The translations under genes were made by a program, and so were the position numbers. Below the pieces are notes generated by a model. It searched no databases, was not told the origin of the DNA, and worked only from the letters and a program-made list of their open reading frames with translations. From Coffea arabica (lineage: Eukaryota; Streptophyta; Magnoliopsida; Gentianales; Rubiaceae), in contig NC_092329.1 of assembly GCF_036785885.1 (NCBI RefSeq), positions 1,736,001 to 1,800,000 on the forward strand: a stretch of DNA of 64,000 bases. Reading direction: 5' to 3'. Positions 1 to 12,431 of this stretch are shown piece after piece (positions within the stretch are counted from its first letter, which is position 1; every line of letters begins with the position of its first letter).

Positions 1-2
1 TG

Positions 3-68
3 CTGCAGCTTGTAGAATCTCTAACTGAGATTGGACAGACAGTACTGGATCAGATTGGAGACGCAGAT
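3..68 (+). CDS. Partial exon of an unidentified gene (weak)
   Basis: The window opens with 22 open codons starting LQLVESLTEIGQ and ending DQIGDAD. They are followed at once by GTGAGT, a good plant donor, and then a TG/GA microsatellite typical of intron or UTR sequence. This suggests the 3' edge of an internal + strand exon whose gene starts before the window. I do not recognise the family; the peptide looks amphipathic and helical. A possible next acceptor lies at about 185-186 (TTGCAG before ATTGCTAGTG), but the frame there soon becomes homopolymer-rich, so I have not extended the model. Chance openness over 66 bases cannot be excluded. Confidence 0.3.
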
Positions 69-75
69 GTGAGTT

Positions 76-109
<34 letters not shown>

Positions 110-1376
110 CATGCGAGCCCACCGATCCCCCCCTCGAAACAGCCCCAGCCCCAGGACCGAGAGCAGCTGTGGTTGTGTTGTTGCAGATTGCTAGTGCTAA
201 AGCCTTTTTTTTTTTTTCTCCTCCTCCTTCAATCTTAAATACAGTAGTAGCAGTAGTTGGGAAGGAGTTAGAATAAAACTGCTAGCTATTAGAGTATCTT
301 CCTCTAAAAAACTACTAAAGTAGTACTACTACTTATAGTTGTTGTAATCCTGTCTGTGAAAAGAAAAAAAAAGGAAAAAGAAAGGACCATGAGCCCCCAC
401 CCCCCCCTCCTCCTCCTCCTCCTGCTCCTCCAGCAAATAATCCTCCTCCTCCTCCTCCCCGCGCCTGCCCATGCCGTTGCCTTCTTCTTCTGCTTCTTCT
501 CTCTGTCCATGACTATGATCGCAATCATCATCCTCAATATTCCTATTCCTCGACCAAATCAAAAATCAAAAACAAATCCCCCCCTTTTCCATCCCTCTAC
601 TTTAATCAACTCCGCAACCGCTACTTCTCGCTTCCTGCTACTACAACTGTTACACCACTGTTAACTCCTATTACTACTACTACTACCGGTACTATAGTTA
701 TTGTAATAAGTAGTAGTAATAAATACCTAATAAAATTTCACCTTTTTCGCCAACTCTTCCTATTCTGTTCTCTTGTACAGCTGATCCCCCCTCCGCACAA
801 ACCCCACTTCCCCTTCTTTTGACCTACTCCTCCTCCTCCTCCTCCTCCGGCCTTTTTCCACCTCAGTTTTAGTTTTTCTTTTTTCTTTTTTCCCCCACCC
901 CTGATTTGGCACCCCCCTTTTCTTTTCCCCTTTTCCCCACGCACAGCTCTCTCTGCGTTCTATAGACACTACTGTTTCTTCAACTGATCGAATATTCAAC
1001 GGCTTTGTTGGGTTTAATTTGGAGGGGTTTATGTAGGGGTTTTTTTTTTTTGCCCTTTTTCCTGTTTTGATTGATGTCAAAAATGTTTATCTCAGGACCT
1101 ATCTGGTCGAGACTTTTTAAGTCTAATAGTCATGGTTAGTACATAGAAGTAGTAGTAGTAGTAGTATCACTCGTAATCATTTCCAACGCTGCTTTTCCTA
1201 AATTAAGATTATATTTTCATACTCTTCGTTCTCCGAATCTTCTCCTCCCTGTTCTCTCTCTCTCTTGCTCTCTCCCTGGTGGAATCCAATCAAACCCTCT
1301 CTCTCTCTCACCCCTTCAAAATAAAAGGAAACACAAATTCCCCCTTTTGGGTTTCTTTTCTTGATTGTCATATTCA
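69..1376. other. Low-complexity intergenic DNA and leader of the RRM gene
   Basis: This stretch holds TG and GA microsatellites (about 72-110), CTC-rich runs near 405-460 and 825-850, TAG/TAC triplet runs near 665-720 and 1148-1166, and several T tracts. The open frames here translate to Leu, Pro, Phe or Gly runs and show no domain. The last 150 bases are a CT-rich leader (TCTC runs at 1255-1312) that fits the 5' UTR of the downstream RRM gene. I see no other gene. Confidence 0.55.
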
Positions 1377-4300
1377 ATGGCGTATCAGCAGCAGCAGCCC
1401 CCACCCCCGGTTCCGGGTCCGGGCTCGGGTTCCAGCTCGGGTTCTGGGCTTCAATTTCTCAATTCTCCGTTTGGGGACACCACTTTCACAAAGGTCTTTG
1501 TTGGAGGCCTGGCCTGGGAGACTCAGAGCGATACCATGCGTCGCTACTTTGAGCAGTTTGGTGAGATTCTTGAAGCTGTTGTTATCACCGATAAGAATAC
1601 TGGCCGATCCAAAGGCTACGGCTTCGTGAGTGCTTCTTTGTTTTTCTTCCACTCTTTCTCTTTCGTCCTATTTTCGTCAAAACATATTCAAGAAAAATGC
1701 CCTTCTTTTTGTAAACTTTGTTTGCATTTGTTGGCGGATCCAAACATTACCTCCCCCCGCCTCCCGCAGGAAAGAATTTACGAATGTTTTCCTGATTCAT
1801 TACAAAGGAATGATTTTTTTTTTGGGAGGAATCTATTCTTTTGAGCTAATGAAATGTTACTGGCAGAATAACTGCTGCTTGATTTTTACCTTCCAATGTC
1901 TGTCTATTTTCTTTATCCTGGTTATAGATTCATAATTCAGTTTCTATCTTTGCTTTGGGACTTTGGAATGAATAATTATTCAATTGACATTATTTCCCAA
2001 ATGGTATTTATATGGAGTGTTTAGGTGACTTTCCGGGACCCTGAATCAGCTAGGAGGGCATGTGCCGATCCAACACCAATTATTGATGGTAGGCGTGCTA
2101 ATTGTAATTTGGCTTCATTGGGGCGACCTCGGCCTGCTTTGCCCTTTGGTAATTCTATATCATCTTAAAAGCTACGTGTTGTTTACAAGCCTAGATGTAT
2201 ATTTTTCTGTTATTTCTCCATTTCTGAATGTCTAAGTCTCTCCATTAACATTTTAAGGTTTTTTTCCCTATGCTGGAACGTTGTTTTCCATACTACCTGT
2301 TTCTTAGTTGTGGAAACATCTAATTGGATATAACTAATTTGACCAGCAAAACTGTGCAAAAGTCATTTCAGAATTATAACTTATATTTACTAAATTTTTT
2401 GCCTCTCCTGTTTCGGATACATTGTAAACATATGCTGCAACATTGTAAACATATCGATGTTGCCAATTGTTGTAGCCTTTTAAATTTAAAAGAATAAATA
2501 GTTGTGATCCTTTTTTTGGGGGGTGGGGAGAATTAGAACCAGCTGGGCTGTATTATTCAGTTAGTCTTTGCTTGGAAGCTAGTTCTTTTCTGGAATTTTC
2601 TACGTGAATAAAGAGGCAAATAATTATGGCTGCGCTGACAATAGTCACGTTTGCTGGTACTTGAAAAGAGTGCTAAGATTGAAGAAAGCAGATAGAAATA
2701 TCTGTAGGAGTACCCAATGTTCAATCCACAAACAAGAACAATTTTATATGCAGTCATGCATATCAAATAAAAACAGTTGCAGTTTGTAGAATGATTGGGG
2801 AAAATTCAACTCCTGCATCCATTGATTCCCATTTCAACATGTGGATTGACAACTGTCTATCTAATTTCAGACAGTTACGATCAATTTATTCTTGAAAAAT
2901 AATGACAAATCATTTAGCGCCATGAGGTACAACTGTTTGTCTTGCTAATTCCTTCATTCTCCAACTTGTAGTGTGTTATTTTATGCTTCTACTGGTCACA
3001 GGACGGCTTAGATCACCAACACCTTACCTTGGAGGTCTTCCAGCTAATAGAGGCGCCTATGTTGGAAGTTTTGGGTATCAGCAACCAGTTTCTTATGGCT
3101 ATCAACAAGGCTTGATGTATTCTCCATTTGGGTAAATTACTTTGACTTGGCACTTCTTGTGCTATTCTGTAGCTAGATCATTGGCTTGTGGATTAACATC
3201 CTGATTTTCAGGAGTTACATGGTCAGCATGAGTGGACGAATAATAGGTGTGAATGCTCCTTGTTTTCCAGTACAAGTGTTATATCTTGGACTTGAACAGC
3301 ATCTTTGGTGAAACTACAATTTTTCTTGTCAAATTCTGCTTCCAGAAGAGATAAATAAATAAGGAAATCAAACACCCCTACCCGAGGAAAAAAGAAAAAA
3401 GCAGTAGAGGAGAAAGAAAGCTAGGACATTTTATGTTTGAATCAGTGATTTCTCTGATTTTTTTCTTGTTTGATGTGAATTATCTTGTTTGCTTGACAGG
3501 TGGCTTTAATTTTGTACATTGGTTACTACATGCATGACCTTTCTTGGTGTTTGACTATCTCTTGCAGCATATCATGCACCTGCATGGTATGCTACTGGTT
3601 TTTCTGGTTGCTGCTTAGCTAGGTCCCGTCTGATAACTGGACAATGCTGCATTAAGGCTATGTTTGGATTGTAGTTTTCTAACAGAAAATCCTTACATTT
3701 GTTATGTTTTCCATGAATACATTTTCCAATCACCTTTTTATCTCATATACATGTGATGAATTTATTGAAGTCTATTAATGTTCTGTTCTCAGCTCTGTCT
3801 GTTTAAAGTTATGCAACTTGTTATTCATACTTGTATGTGTAGCAGCAGACCTTGATAGGGGCCAATCTGGTTGATTGGATCATCATCGTTGTCATTCTCC
3901 CTCCTGATCTATGTACCGTTTGCATATAGAAGAAAAGGGGCTAAATGCAGTGTGACTGTATCAAATAATTTGCATATAGAAGCAACATTGAGTTTCATGC
4001 TCCAATTAGAAGTGACTTTATTGGATAATTTAATATAAGGGCTAAATGCAGTGTGAATTTTTTTTTTGTTTTACCTTTTCTAGGTTTCTTCCTGTTAATA
4101 ATTCAATGTAATCTGAGCTAAAAATCCATGCTGCTTTATAGTTAATTGAATGTACTTCAGGTAATGCAAATTTCCTACTTTTTTTTTTTTTTAATCAATT
4201 TCAGGTATGCAACATACAGTCCAGATTATGTCTATCCTCAGGTGAGTAGCATGGTAAAATGTCTAATAAGAGTATTCTGTATTTCAATGATAGAAAGATA

Positions 4301-5142
4301 CAAAGCACCCTTTTGTATTTGATTATACAAGATTTATCAAACCGTTGCTTTTGGTGCTAACATTTTTCATTTTGCCTTCATAGGGTGTTTACAATCCTTA
4401 TGGGGGGCAGCAGTACGTTCACGTATATGGTCTGCCTGGGACTGTTAATACAACTATGTATCCTTACAGCCAGATGGGTCAGACAGTTCCTGGGAGTCAT
4501 AGTTATGCAGCATTGCAGGGGTATACAGTGCCCAATCATCAGCTTGTGCAGTTTGGGGGGCCTAGCGTCAATGCTATGACTACATCATCTATACCAACAA
4601 TTCAGGCCCCCTATCCAACAGGTATCATGACTCCTTTGTAAAGAACTTTTATCTGTTTTTCTCATTCTTCTCTCAAGTAGGCCTCCACTCTCCCCATTCC
4701 CTTCTTCCCCACCCCCCCCCCTTCCGGTGTGGGCCAACTTTGTAAATTTCCTTCTCATGTTTCTAATCTATCTTATCTTTACAGATCTTGCTTTGTGTTT
4801 CATGCATAGATAATTCTATGATATCTAGAATGCAGTGCATTTTAATTCGTTCCAGTCTCTAGATTCTCCTTTCCCTTGCATTAGTCTTAGGAAGAGATTC
4901 TCTTTTTCCTCTTTTTTTTTTTTTTTTGGATGGTGGTGGTTGTTTTCCCCCTTTGTGAGTTAGTAAGCATGTGGTTTGTTTCAATATTCTGACTTTGAAA
5001 TATCAAGTAGGCAGATGTAATGAGGCAATGTTTTTTCATTTTAGGTATTGCATCACCTGTTCCACCACAGCCTCAGTTTCTACTTCCTGCTCATACTCCT
5101 CAGTTCATGCAAGGTAGCGGATCTGACCAAAATGCAGGGTGA
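1377..5142 (+). CDS. RRM RNA-binding protein, ARP1/RBM24-38-like
   Basis: Six coding exons (1377-1625, 2025-2148, 3002-3131, 4205-4241, 4384-4621, 5045-5142) join in phase to 291 residues. A single RRM covers about residues 37-113, with RNP2 VFVGGL at 40-45 and RNP1 KGYGFVTF at 79-86; the first intron interrupts RNP1 after the GF pair. A short Gln/Pro/Gly/Ser N-terminus precedes the RRM. The C-terminal half is Tyr/Gln/Pro/Gly-rich ([32 protein letters not shown]) and presumably disordered. This layout matches the plant ARP1 group, single-RRM proteins thought to act in mRNA processing or stability. I chose the ATG at 1377 because the upstream in-frame codon is TTG and the Ala-Tyr-Gln start is family-like. 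The C-terminus is less certain: a GTGAGG donor at 5138, just before the stop, could give an alternative ending. Confidence 0.85.
3657..3755. mobile_element. Half copy of the TTTGGATTG MITE family, inside an intron
   Basis: Within the third intron of the RRM gene. It begins GGCTATGTTTGGATTG and carries the family's inner block (CCAATCACCTTTTTATCTCA, then ATACAT). The matching right terminus seen in the copies at 12.2, 17.6 and 62.6 kb is missing, so this is a truncated copy. It is non-coding. Confidence 0.5.
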
Positions 5143-5155
5143 GGGGTTTATAAAG

Positions 5156-5241
5156 GTAGGTGGCACAAATTTTTGTTCGGGCATAACACGAATTTTATTT
5201 TCCCTTTTTTTTTTTTTTAATGATGTATATATTTTTTTCAG
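5156..5241 (+). other. Probable 3' UTR intron 1 of the RRM gene
   Basis: GTAGGT donor follows TATAAAG, and the acceptor is CAG after a long T run. It lies 13 bases past the stop. If the alternative donor at 5138 is used with the same acceptor, the stop is spliced out and eight new residues plus a stop follow (VTLRLQQD). Confidence 0.45.
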
Positions 5242-5340
5242 TTACCCTTAGATTGCAGCAGGACTAAGAGCAGCAGTACTGCTACTTGAGTGGCGGGCTT
5301 CGTATCTAGCCTTGCAAATTAATCATTTTGCATTCTAGAG

Positions 5341-5897
5341 GTATGTTGTTAAGACTCGGTTCTCTTGATAATTATTATTAATATAGAAATGAGGTGGAAG
5401 AAGTCAGGAGCATTATGTTGTGGTGTAAATTGACATGGAGTAAAACGAGAAAGGTTGATATTTTGAAGTTGTCAGAGTTTCCGAGGCATCATGTTTTCAT
5501 ATAGTACTCTAGAATTGTGTGAAGAGCGGTGGTGCTGGCTTTTGCCTTTGGGTACACACCGAATCCACTCTCTCACAGGAAGACAAAAGCACACCAAGAA
5601 TCAGCAGTTGATTTTGAGTTGCAATTTTCTTTTTCTGGATTGGTGTTGATGATGATGTCTTGTCCAGGAGGGGAGGGTTTCCCTTTGTCCTGGGCAGCTA
5701 AAATTAAATCTTTGCATCATTTACCTAGCCGTTGAATTTATATGGGTGACATCCCAGGTAGAAATGGCCTGAATGCCTAGAGCGAGAGAGTAGCCTGGGG
5801 TTGGTAGGATTTGAGAACTAAGTTGAAGATGTAATGGTTTGTGAATGTTCCTTCCTCAAATGCATGGTTTTTTTTTTGTTTTATTTTAATGATGCAG
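5341..5897 (+). other. Probable 3' UTR intron 2 of the RRM gene
   Basis: A near-ideal plant donor (TCTAGAG|GTATGT) and a T-rich acceptor (TTTTAATGATGCAG) bound 557 bases roughly 200 bases past the stop codon. A junction this far downstream of a stop normally marks a transcript for nonsense-mediated decay. Confidence 0.4.
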
Positions 5898-7702
5898 GTC
5901 ATATGTAATCATGCTCACCAGAGAAGTTAAATGTTGGGAGTCGCTCACCAATGGTGGAGAGAGGACCTGGAAGATGCACATAGCAGCTCTTTCAGCATCA
6001 GCATATCAGCATCAGCGTCATGTATGTAAACTGTTGCATCCTGTCAGTGGAAGGGATGACTGGCAGAGAGGCATCACCAACCAAAATCAAGGGATATGCT
6101 GCTGGAATTGGTTTCCAGCGCGCCCGAGTAGTAGGGAATAATAAACCCATGTAAAAAAGAAAAAAAAGAAGAAGCAGTGTAGTAGCATTGTGGTAGAATC
6201 AACATATGATTCTTTGCTAGTCAGAAAAAAGAGTCCCAGCATTTTGGGTCTGTAGATAAAAGTCTGTGGTGTCTCCAAAGTCCCATACAATATGGGGGTG
6301 GGGGTGGGGGTGGGTGCGGGTGCATCGTGCATTGGATGCAAAAAAAGAGTCGGTGTCCCGAGTCTTTCTTGTGCATAATAACTATATATATATAGTTCCG
6401 AGTCGTGCTGGACATTAAATTCTCTGTAATTTGGATTTATTTTTAGATGCCAGACTTCCAAGCCTGCAATGCATATTGCATGTAGACACTATGTATGTGG
6501 AAGCCGAGCGAGAGCGGTTGGTATGAACTAAAAGCGCGCCTAGAGTCTCACGCTATTGTTGGTCGGTCATCATGTAGGAGTGATTATTGGTTTTAACTTG
6601 GTATGTGTTCATTTTCTTTGTATTTTTCTTTTTCTTTTTCTTTTTCTTTTTCTTCTCTGTCTGTCTCTCTCTCTCTCTCTAAAATGGATGGCAGCAAAAA
6701 AGAAGGCCATCTTGGGTCTATATCCTCAGTTATAGAAATTACGAATGAGACTCGTTCAAAGTCAAATTAAATTCGTCCATTAAGATGGATCCGACCATGA
6801 TGATGAATGTTACTAAAATGTCAATTCTCGCGTGACCCGATCGATCGATCGATGGGCTAAATCTTTCACTTTGCCCAGTTTGAAACACAATGCGTTGAAA
6901 TGGCGCAAATTCTAATTCCTTTCACTCTTTGTTTGTGTGTGTCAGTGTGTGTGTGAGTGCGCGCGCGACCGTGTGCTCTTGAGTCGATTATTATTATTAT
7001 AATAATAATTTGACGGATGGGCGGACGGTGTGGACATGTGATTGGATTGGGCCAAATAGCCCATTTGGCGGAATTCAATCCGGCTCCAAGGGGTCCAGTC
7101 CAACAAGCCGAGAGGGAATTACTACAACCTCAGACGCAGGGGTTGGAGGCGGAGGTTTGGTCGGGTACAGTCCGGGGCCGTTTCTCCTGATCGTCTTGCT
7201 GTCGACAAGTGGACGCCTCCTCCCCCACTCACCGGAAACACCTAGCTACTAATAGCTAGTTTGGGAGATGAGATTTGAACAGAAAAGAAAGGAATAGAAG
7301 AGAAAGACTGGATCTCCCACGTTTGAGAGTTTTAAGTGAAAGGAAAGGAAAAGAAACCGACGGAATTGAAAGGAGGAAAAAGTAGCTACAATTTAAAAAA
7401 AATTTCCGGCCCAAATCGGGCAGAAAGCAAAGGAAAGCACGGAAAGGCAGCAAAAAGTTTTTTAAATTGCCCATTCTACCCCTAAAAAGCTGTTGAATGA
7501 AATATTTATTTACTTATGTGTCCAAAATCACTTCTTTTCTTTCATAAACTCCCAAACAACATTAAAACCTCTTCCTTTCTTTTCTTATCTTTTCTTTTCT
7601 CTCGTAACTTAACCTTTCTCTTCCTTTCTTTTCTATCCTCAACTCACAAACTAGCTATAAGAGTAAAGGGTTATTATCTTCTACAAAACAACACAGCTGG
7701 AC

Positions 7703-10700
7703 ATGGGCACCGACAACAACCACCACCATAATAACGATACCACCATCACCACCACCCCCGCAACGCTCGGTCCTAACATCAGCAACAACAACAACAACAG
7801 CAGCAGCACCGCCAACAACAAGTCACCTCCCAAACCCCCTATTAAGCCTGCTGAACCCCCCACTCCTACTACCACCACCACTCTGCAACCATTCGGCTCC
7901 TCCCCCAACACTGCCGACTCCGACTTCATCTCCATCCCCAGCTATTCCCGTAAGTTTAACTAATCTTCCTGCTCTTTTTTTCTCTTTACCTTTCTTTTTT
8001 CTCAACCCTTGGTTCGTGTAATAACTTTTTCCTTCCCCCTTGGATTTTGTTTTGTTTGGGACTGGACTCTGGCGGGTTGGACTGGGAGGTGATTGGATTG
8101 TTTATCTCGTTTTGTTTTGTTTTGTTTTTAACGAAAAAGATTTTTTTTTTTTTTTTTTTTTTAAAAAAATGCGTATTCCATCTGTGTAGGATGGTTTAGT
8201 TGGGACAACATCCACCAGTGCGAGCTTCGATTCCTGCCGGAATTCTTCGACGGAAGATCAGCCTCCAAGAACCCCAAGACTTACAAATACTACAGGAATG
8301 CCATCATTCAGAGATTCAGGGACAACCCCTCCTCCACCCCCACCAAAAAAATCACCTTTACCGAAGTCCGCAAGACCATCGTTGGAGACGTCGGCTCCAT
8401 TCGCCGGGTTTTTGATTTCTTGGAGGCCTGGGGTTTGATTAATTACTCTCCCTCTTCTTCTTCCTCCTCTTCTAATAAGGCTGCCGCTGCCCCCCAACAA
8501 CTCTCCCACAATGACAACAAGGACTCCTCCTCCTCCGCCACCAAATCTGCTGCTGCTCCTCCTCCTCCTCCTCCTCCTGATGCTCCCCCCTCTGCCTCTG
8601 CTGATAATTCTACTACTGCTGCTGCAGCTGGCGGCCCGAAGAAGAGATTGTGCAGTGCCTGCAAATCTCCCTGCACCATTTCTTGCTTTACTTCAGATAA
8701 GGTTGTTCCATTCTGCTGCACTACCACTTGGGACTAGCTTTTATCTTTCTTAATACCCTGGACTGCACATTCCTGCATTCTTCTTGCTTGCTTCTCTCAA
8801 CTCGTCCTTTCACAATGCTAGATTCTTTTTATTGCTTGCCGGTGGTTGATTTCTTGCATAGAGTTTGATCCAATAATCAGAACAACATTGCTATGTCTAG
8901 TAATTACCTACAGCAGTTCTGCACCTACTCATGCTATAGAGCACCATTTTTCTCTGACTTGTCTTTCTTTCATTTTTGAATGCAGCACAATTTGACTCTT
9001 TGTGCAAGGTGCTACGTCAGCAACAATTTTAGGGTTGGAATCAGTTCTACAGATTTCAGAAGGGTCGAGATTAGTGATGTCGTAAAGACCGATTGGACAG
9101 ACAAAGAAACTCTCCACCTACTGGAAGCTATCATGCATTACGGTGATGACTGGAAGAAGGTAGCTGAGCATGTTGGTGGTGGTAGAAGTGACAAAGACTG
9201 TGTGGCTCGCTTTCTTAAGCTCCCCTTTGGTGAACAGTTTGTTGGGGCTCCAGAATCTTCCGAGATGGTGGATAATCAACTTACCTCAAGAGGTTCATCC
9301 TTCCAAAACAAACGGATGCGACTTTCACCGCTTGCAGACGCAAGCAACCCAATTCTGGCTCAGGTAAAAGCTACAGTCTTCCATTCTTTAAAAAGTGCAA
9401 GGTTATTGAACCCCATGAAATTTTTCTGGTGAGTTCGCTGAAGACGAGCCTTTATCCATAGATTTGCTGCCTAGCTATGTCAAGTCGTGCTGGTTTAGAA
9501 GATTGACAAAGGCTGCATTTGTCAAGTGTAACTACTGTATTGGGAACATTACGAGAATGACCTTAAGTAAACTAAAAAACATGCTTCTTTTTTATTACAA
9601 ACCTAGTAGTTGTTAAAAGTGGAAGGCTTGCTTTTGGTTTTGGTCAATTTCATCAGAAGTGGCTTCATGGTCCTTGACTTCTCACTGCACTTATCTTATT
9701 ACTTAAATTCTGCTCATGTATCTTCAGTTGTTTCTGCTAATTTCCTCAGGCTGCTTTTCTTTCTGCTCTGGCTGGGGTAGAGGTAGCAGAAGTTGCAGCA
9801 CACGCTGCTGTGACAGCCTTGTCTGATTTTGCTGGTGTAAAAATCAAAGCTAATCTGAAATCTGTTCCTGCTGATGCAAAACAGCAAGGTATGTTCGACT
9901 TTTTGGGAAAGAGTGAGTTTATGGTTCTTTTGTTGTTCCAACTCTCCAGTCAATTCTAGGGAGAAAGGTGAAATGTGTTTTACACAACTTGTTGTAAATA
10001 GTTTAAAATGCCTCCTCCTAGATGATTGTCTCTGTTAGGCCTCTATATTGTGGCATGTAAAAGTTCCTGGCACCTAGCTATTCGGTGGTAGTTGAACTTT
10101 GTTGGTGTGAGAGAATCTGTCGAGTGAGGTTGCACATCATGGAGTGTGATTCTAGAATTGTTCATAAGCATTTAGATTGAGATCCCTGCAGCCAGTGTTG
10201 CTTCAAGGAGCTTGTATGCAGGACAATTGTAGCACTAGCTGCTTTGTGCAAAAACTGTAAGAAAAATTGCTAGTAAAGGATAAGGCTGAATGCTAGTATT
10301 GCCCACTGCTTGAATCTGTATGCTCTTGGCAAATTTGCCTGCTCTTCTACGAGATATGATATGGCACATGACATAATATGGCACAAACAAATGAAGAAGG
10401 AATGTAAGATGAGTTCTCACATACTTCTAATCCATTGTCCTGAGTAGAAACAAATAGGGCCACTTGATATAACTGGAGCATCTAATTTGCAGATATACTA
10501 CTGATTCTTTGTTTGTGCTGGCAAGAATACAGTTAGCAATCTAACAGTCTCCATAAAACTTATTTGTTACAGGTCTGGATTTGATTAATGCTGACCTAAC
10601 AGATAAAATTGGTCCCACGTATTTATATTTCTGAGTTTTGATGACTAATATCATTTATGTTTTGCTTTTCCTCCATTTGGTGTGCTATGCTCATACTGTC

Positions 10701-11255
10701 ATAACCTTCTTGTGCTAGTTATATAATTCAGGAACTGGCAATTATGTCGCCATGTACCTCAGTGCTAATCAGTTTTTTCCAAAGATGATAAATTTTCTTT
10801 TCTCGACAGATTTTGACGTTGCATCTCATGGTGACACTGCATATAGAATGGATGGTGCTCTTGCTGAAGCACAATCTGAGCTTGAAAAGGAAGAAGAGGA
10901 TGTGGAGAGAGCCCTTTCTGAGATAGCCGTTCAGGTTATGTTTGTTGGGCATTATTATTATTTAAGATCATGGAAATTTCTGCAAGTAGGGTTCATTAAC
11001 TGACTTTTATGAGGACAGAAATTTGCTTTTGCTGACACGCATAAGGTGGATTTGTTGTCACATGCTTTGCAGACGAAGGAACTTCAAGACAAGATTGTTC
11101 ACTTTGAGGAATTAGACTTACAAGTGGAGAGGGAGAGCCAACAATTGCAGCAGCTCAAGGATCTGCTCTATGTTGACCAGTTAACTTTGCTATTTTATAA
11201 GGCCGCAGCACATAAATCAGGAGAAAGCATGGTGGAAAGTATCAAAGCAGAATGA
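7703..11255 (+). CDS. SWI3B: SWI/SNF complex subunit SWI3B
   Basis: Six exons (7703-7949, 8190-8701, 8986-9363, 9750-9888, 10810-10934, 11073-11255) give 527 residues. SWI3 proteins form the scaffold dimer of plant BAF-type chromatin remodelling complexes in the nucleus. The order is typical: an Asn/Thr/Pro-rich N-terminus, a SWIRM domain at about 84-166 (FSWDNIHQ to EAWGLINY), a Ser/Ala/Pro linker, a Cys-rich ZZ-like finger (CSACKSPC, then LCARCY), a SANT domain at about 288-333 (TDWTDKE, DDWKKVAEHV, PFGEQF), and a C-terminal Glu/Leu coiled coil for dimerisation. The Pro/Ala linker makes it longer than the roughly 470 residues I recall for Arabidopsis SWI3B. The exon 2 donor is weak (AAG|GTTGTT) but is forced by continuity of the finger. 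Reading through it would end at 8737 and lose SANT. A possible 39-nt extra exon at 10573-10611 is described in the findings. Confidence 0.93.
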
Positions 11256-12110
11256 TATGCGCACAAGATTAAGCCCTTTTCCACCAAATGTGCTTCCGTG
11301 AGCAACATACGTTTTTTGTTCTCCATGGAGCGGTTAGTTCTGTCTGCCCGAAAGCAGCAACTTTGTATTGTTGCCGAGAGTTGTACTTGCCTAGTTAGTT
11401 CCGAGACTTTTTCTGTGCTCTCCTTGTTAGTCCTTGAGTTGGTGGGGTCTCTCTCCCTTTACTAATTTGGGGATTTGATCCGTGGAAGAGGGACAGGAAT
11501 GGTTGCAATGTACAAATTTCTAGACGAGTTTTAACATGTGACAAAAGGCTCTCTTTTGTTTATTATTTATAAGAAAAAGTGTAAATGGATTCACAATTAC
11601 GGTTCAAGGCATGCCTTCGAAATCTTAGGTCGTTTATTTGGATTTTTTTTAGTTGTCTATTAACACACTAATACAGCTCTCGTGTCGATAGCCAATGTTT
11701 TGTGAGAAGGTGATTTGTTCTTATCAACAAAATTAACTTGTACGGTTAATGTGTTACGGGTGTAAAAACTCAGTACTTTTATTTTGAAAAGTGTGTGTCA
11801 ATAGCATTAAGGTTGCGTCGTGCTATCCGAACTGCAAACACTGATCTGGCAAAATGTGGTCCCTGAAAAGGCCATGGATAAGGAAAAAATAGGTTACTTT
11901 TACATTTCGGGTTAGAGAAGTTGATTGCGAGAGGCCAATGATGTCTAGGTTAGATTGGTCCATGAATGTCGAACCTGAAAAATGCCGGCAATGACAATAA
12001 TAATACTACCATCTCATTCTCATCTTTCAAGGTTACTTAACCCAATCGGCGCCTCACCGGTATGAGATGAGAATAATGGAAACAGGAAAGTTTCTTACCG
12101 GGGAAATGGC

Positions 12111-12254
12111 GTTGTGTTTGGATTGCATTTTTCATGATTTTTCATGGAAAAATTAGTATAGTTATTTGATGTATGTGAGGGAAAAAGATAATAGGGAAAT
12201 GTGATCACGGAAAATAATGTAATTTTTTGACGAAAAACTGCAATCCAAACAAGG
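12111..12254. mobile_element. MITE, TTTGGATTG family
   Basis: The ends are inverted repeats: GTGTTTGGATTGCATTTTTC on the left, and GAAAAACTGCAATCCAAAC on the right, which is its near reverse complement. The interior has the family block in reverse (GATGTATGTGAGGGAAAAAG). It is short, non-coding and without a transposase, so non-autonomous. Confidence 0.65.
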
Positions 12255-12431
12255 CACAGCTAGTGGTTGTAAAGGAAAACAACACTCCCTTTTTTTTTTT
12301 TTGGTCGAAACGATAAGTTGTAAAGGGAAGGGTGCAACACGAGGAAAGCAACACTCGTTTAGGAGTAAAAACTTCTAATGCTCGCATAAATAAACAAGAG
12401 TACGTGCAACTACGCAACAGAATGGATGTTA

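Larger units (their letters stand above)
5143..7702. other. 3' UTR with probable introns, then SWI3B promoter
   Basis: After the RRM stop codon there are two strong intron signatures: AAAG|GTAGG at 5156 with a T-rich CAG at 5239-5241, and TAGAG|GTATGT at 5341 with ATGCAG ending at 5897. They suggest a spliced 3' UTR. Further on are a G-rich run (6294-6320), a TTTTTC repeat (about 6626-6650), four CGAT units (about 6838-6853), TG and GC dinucleotides (6935-6966) and ATT/AAT trinucleotides (6988-7010). From about 7540 the sequence is CT-rich with a TATAAG-like word near 7656, as expected close to the SWI3B start. I see no protein-coding gene. Confidence 0.5.

Noticed and set aside
356-664. 102-codon + strand frame and antisense partners
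   Set aside because: The frame consists of Leu/Pro/Phe runs from CTC and TTC repeats, has no domain and lies in low-complexity leader DNA.
5911-6461. Open frames on both strands downstream of the RRM gene
   Set aside because: They lie within the likely spliced 3' UTR. The minus frame is Thr/Pro repeats from a G-rich run, and no family is recognisable.
8702-8737. SWI3B ending at the in-frame stop after exon 2
   Set aside because: The Cys-rich finger and SANT domain continue exactly in the next exon. A weak GTTGTT donor is more likely than loss of half the protein, though retention may occur.
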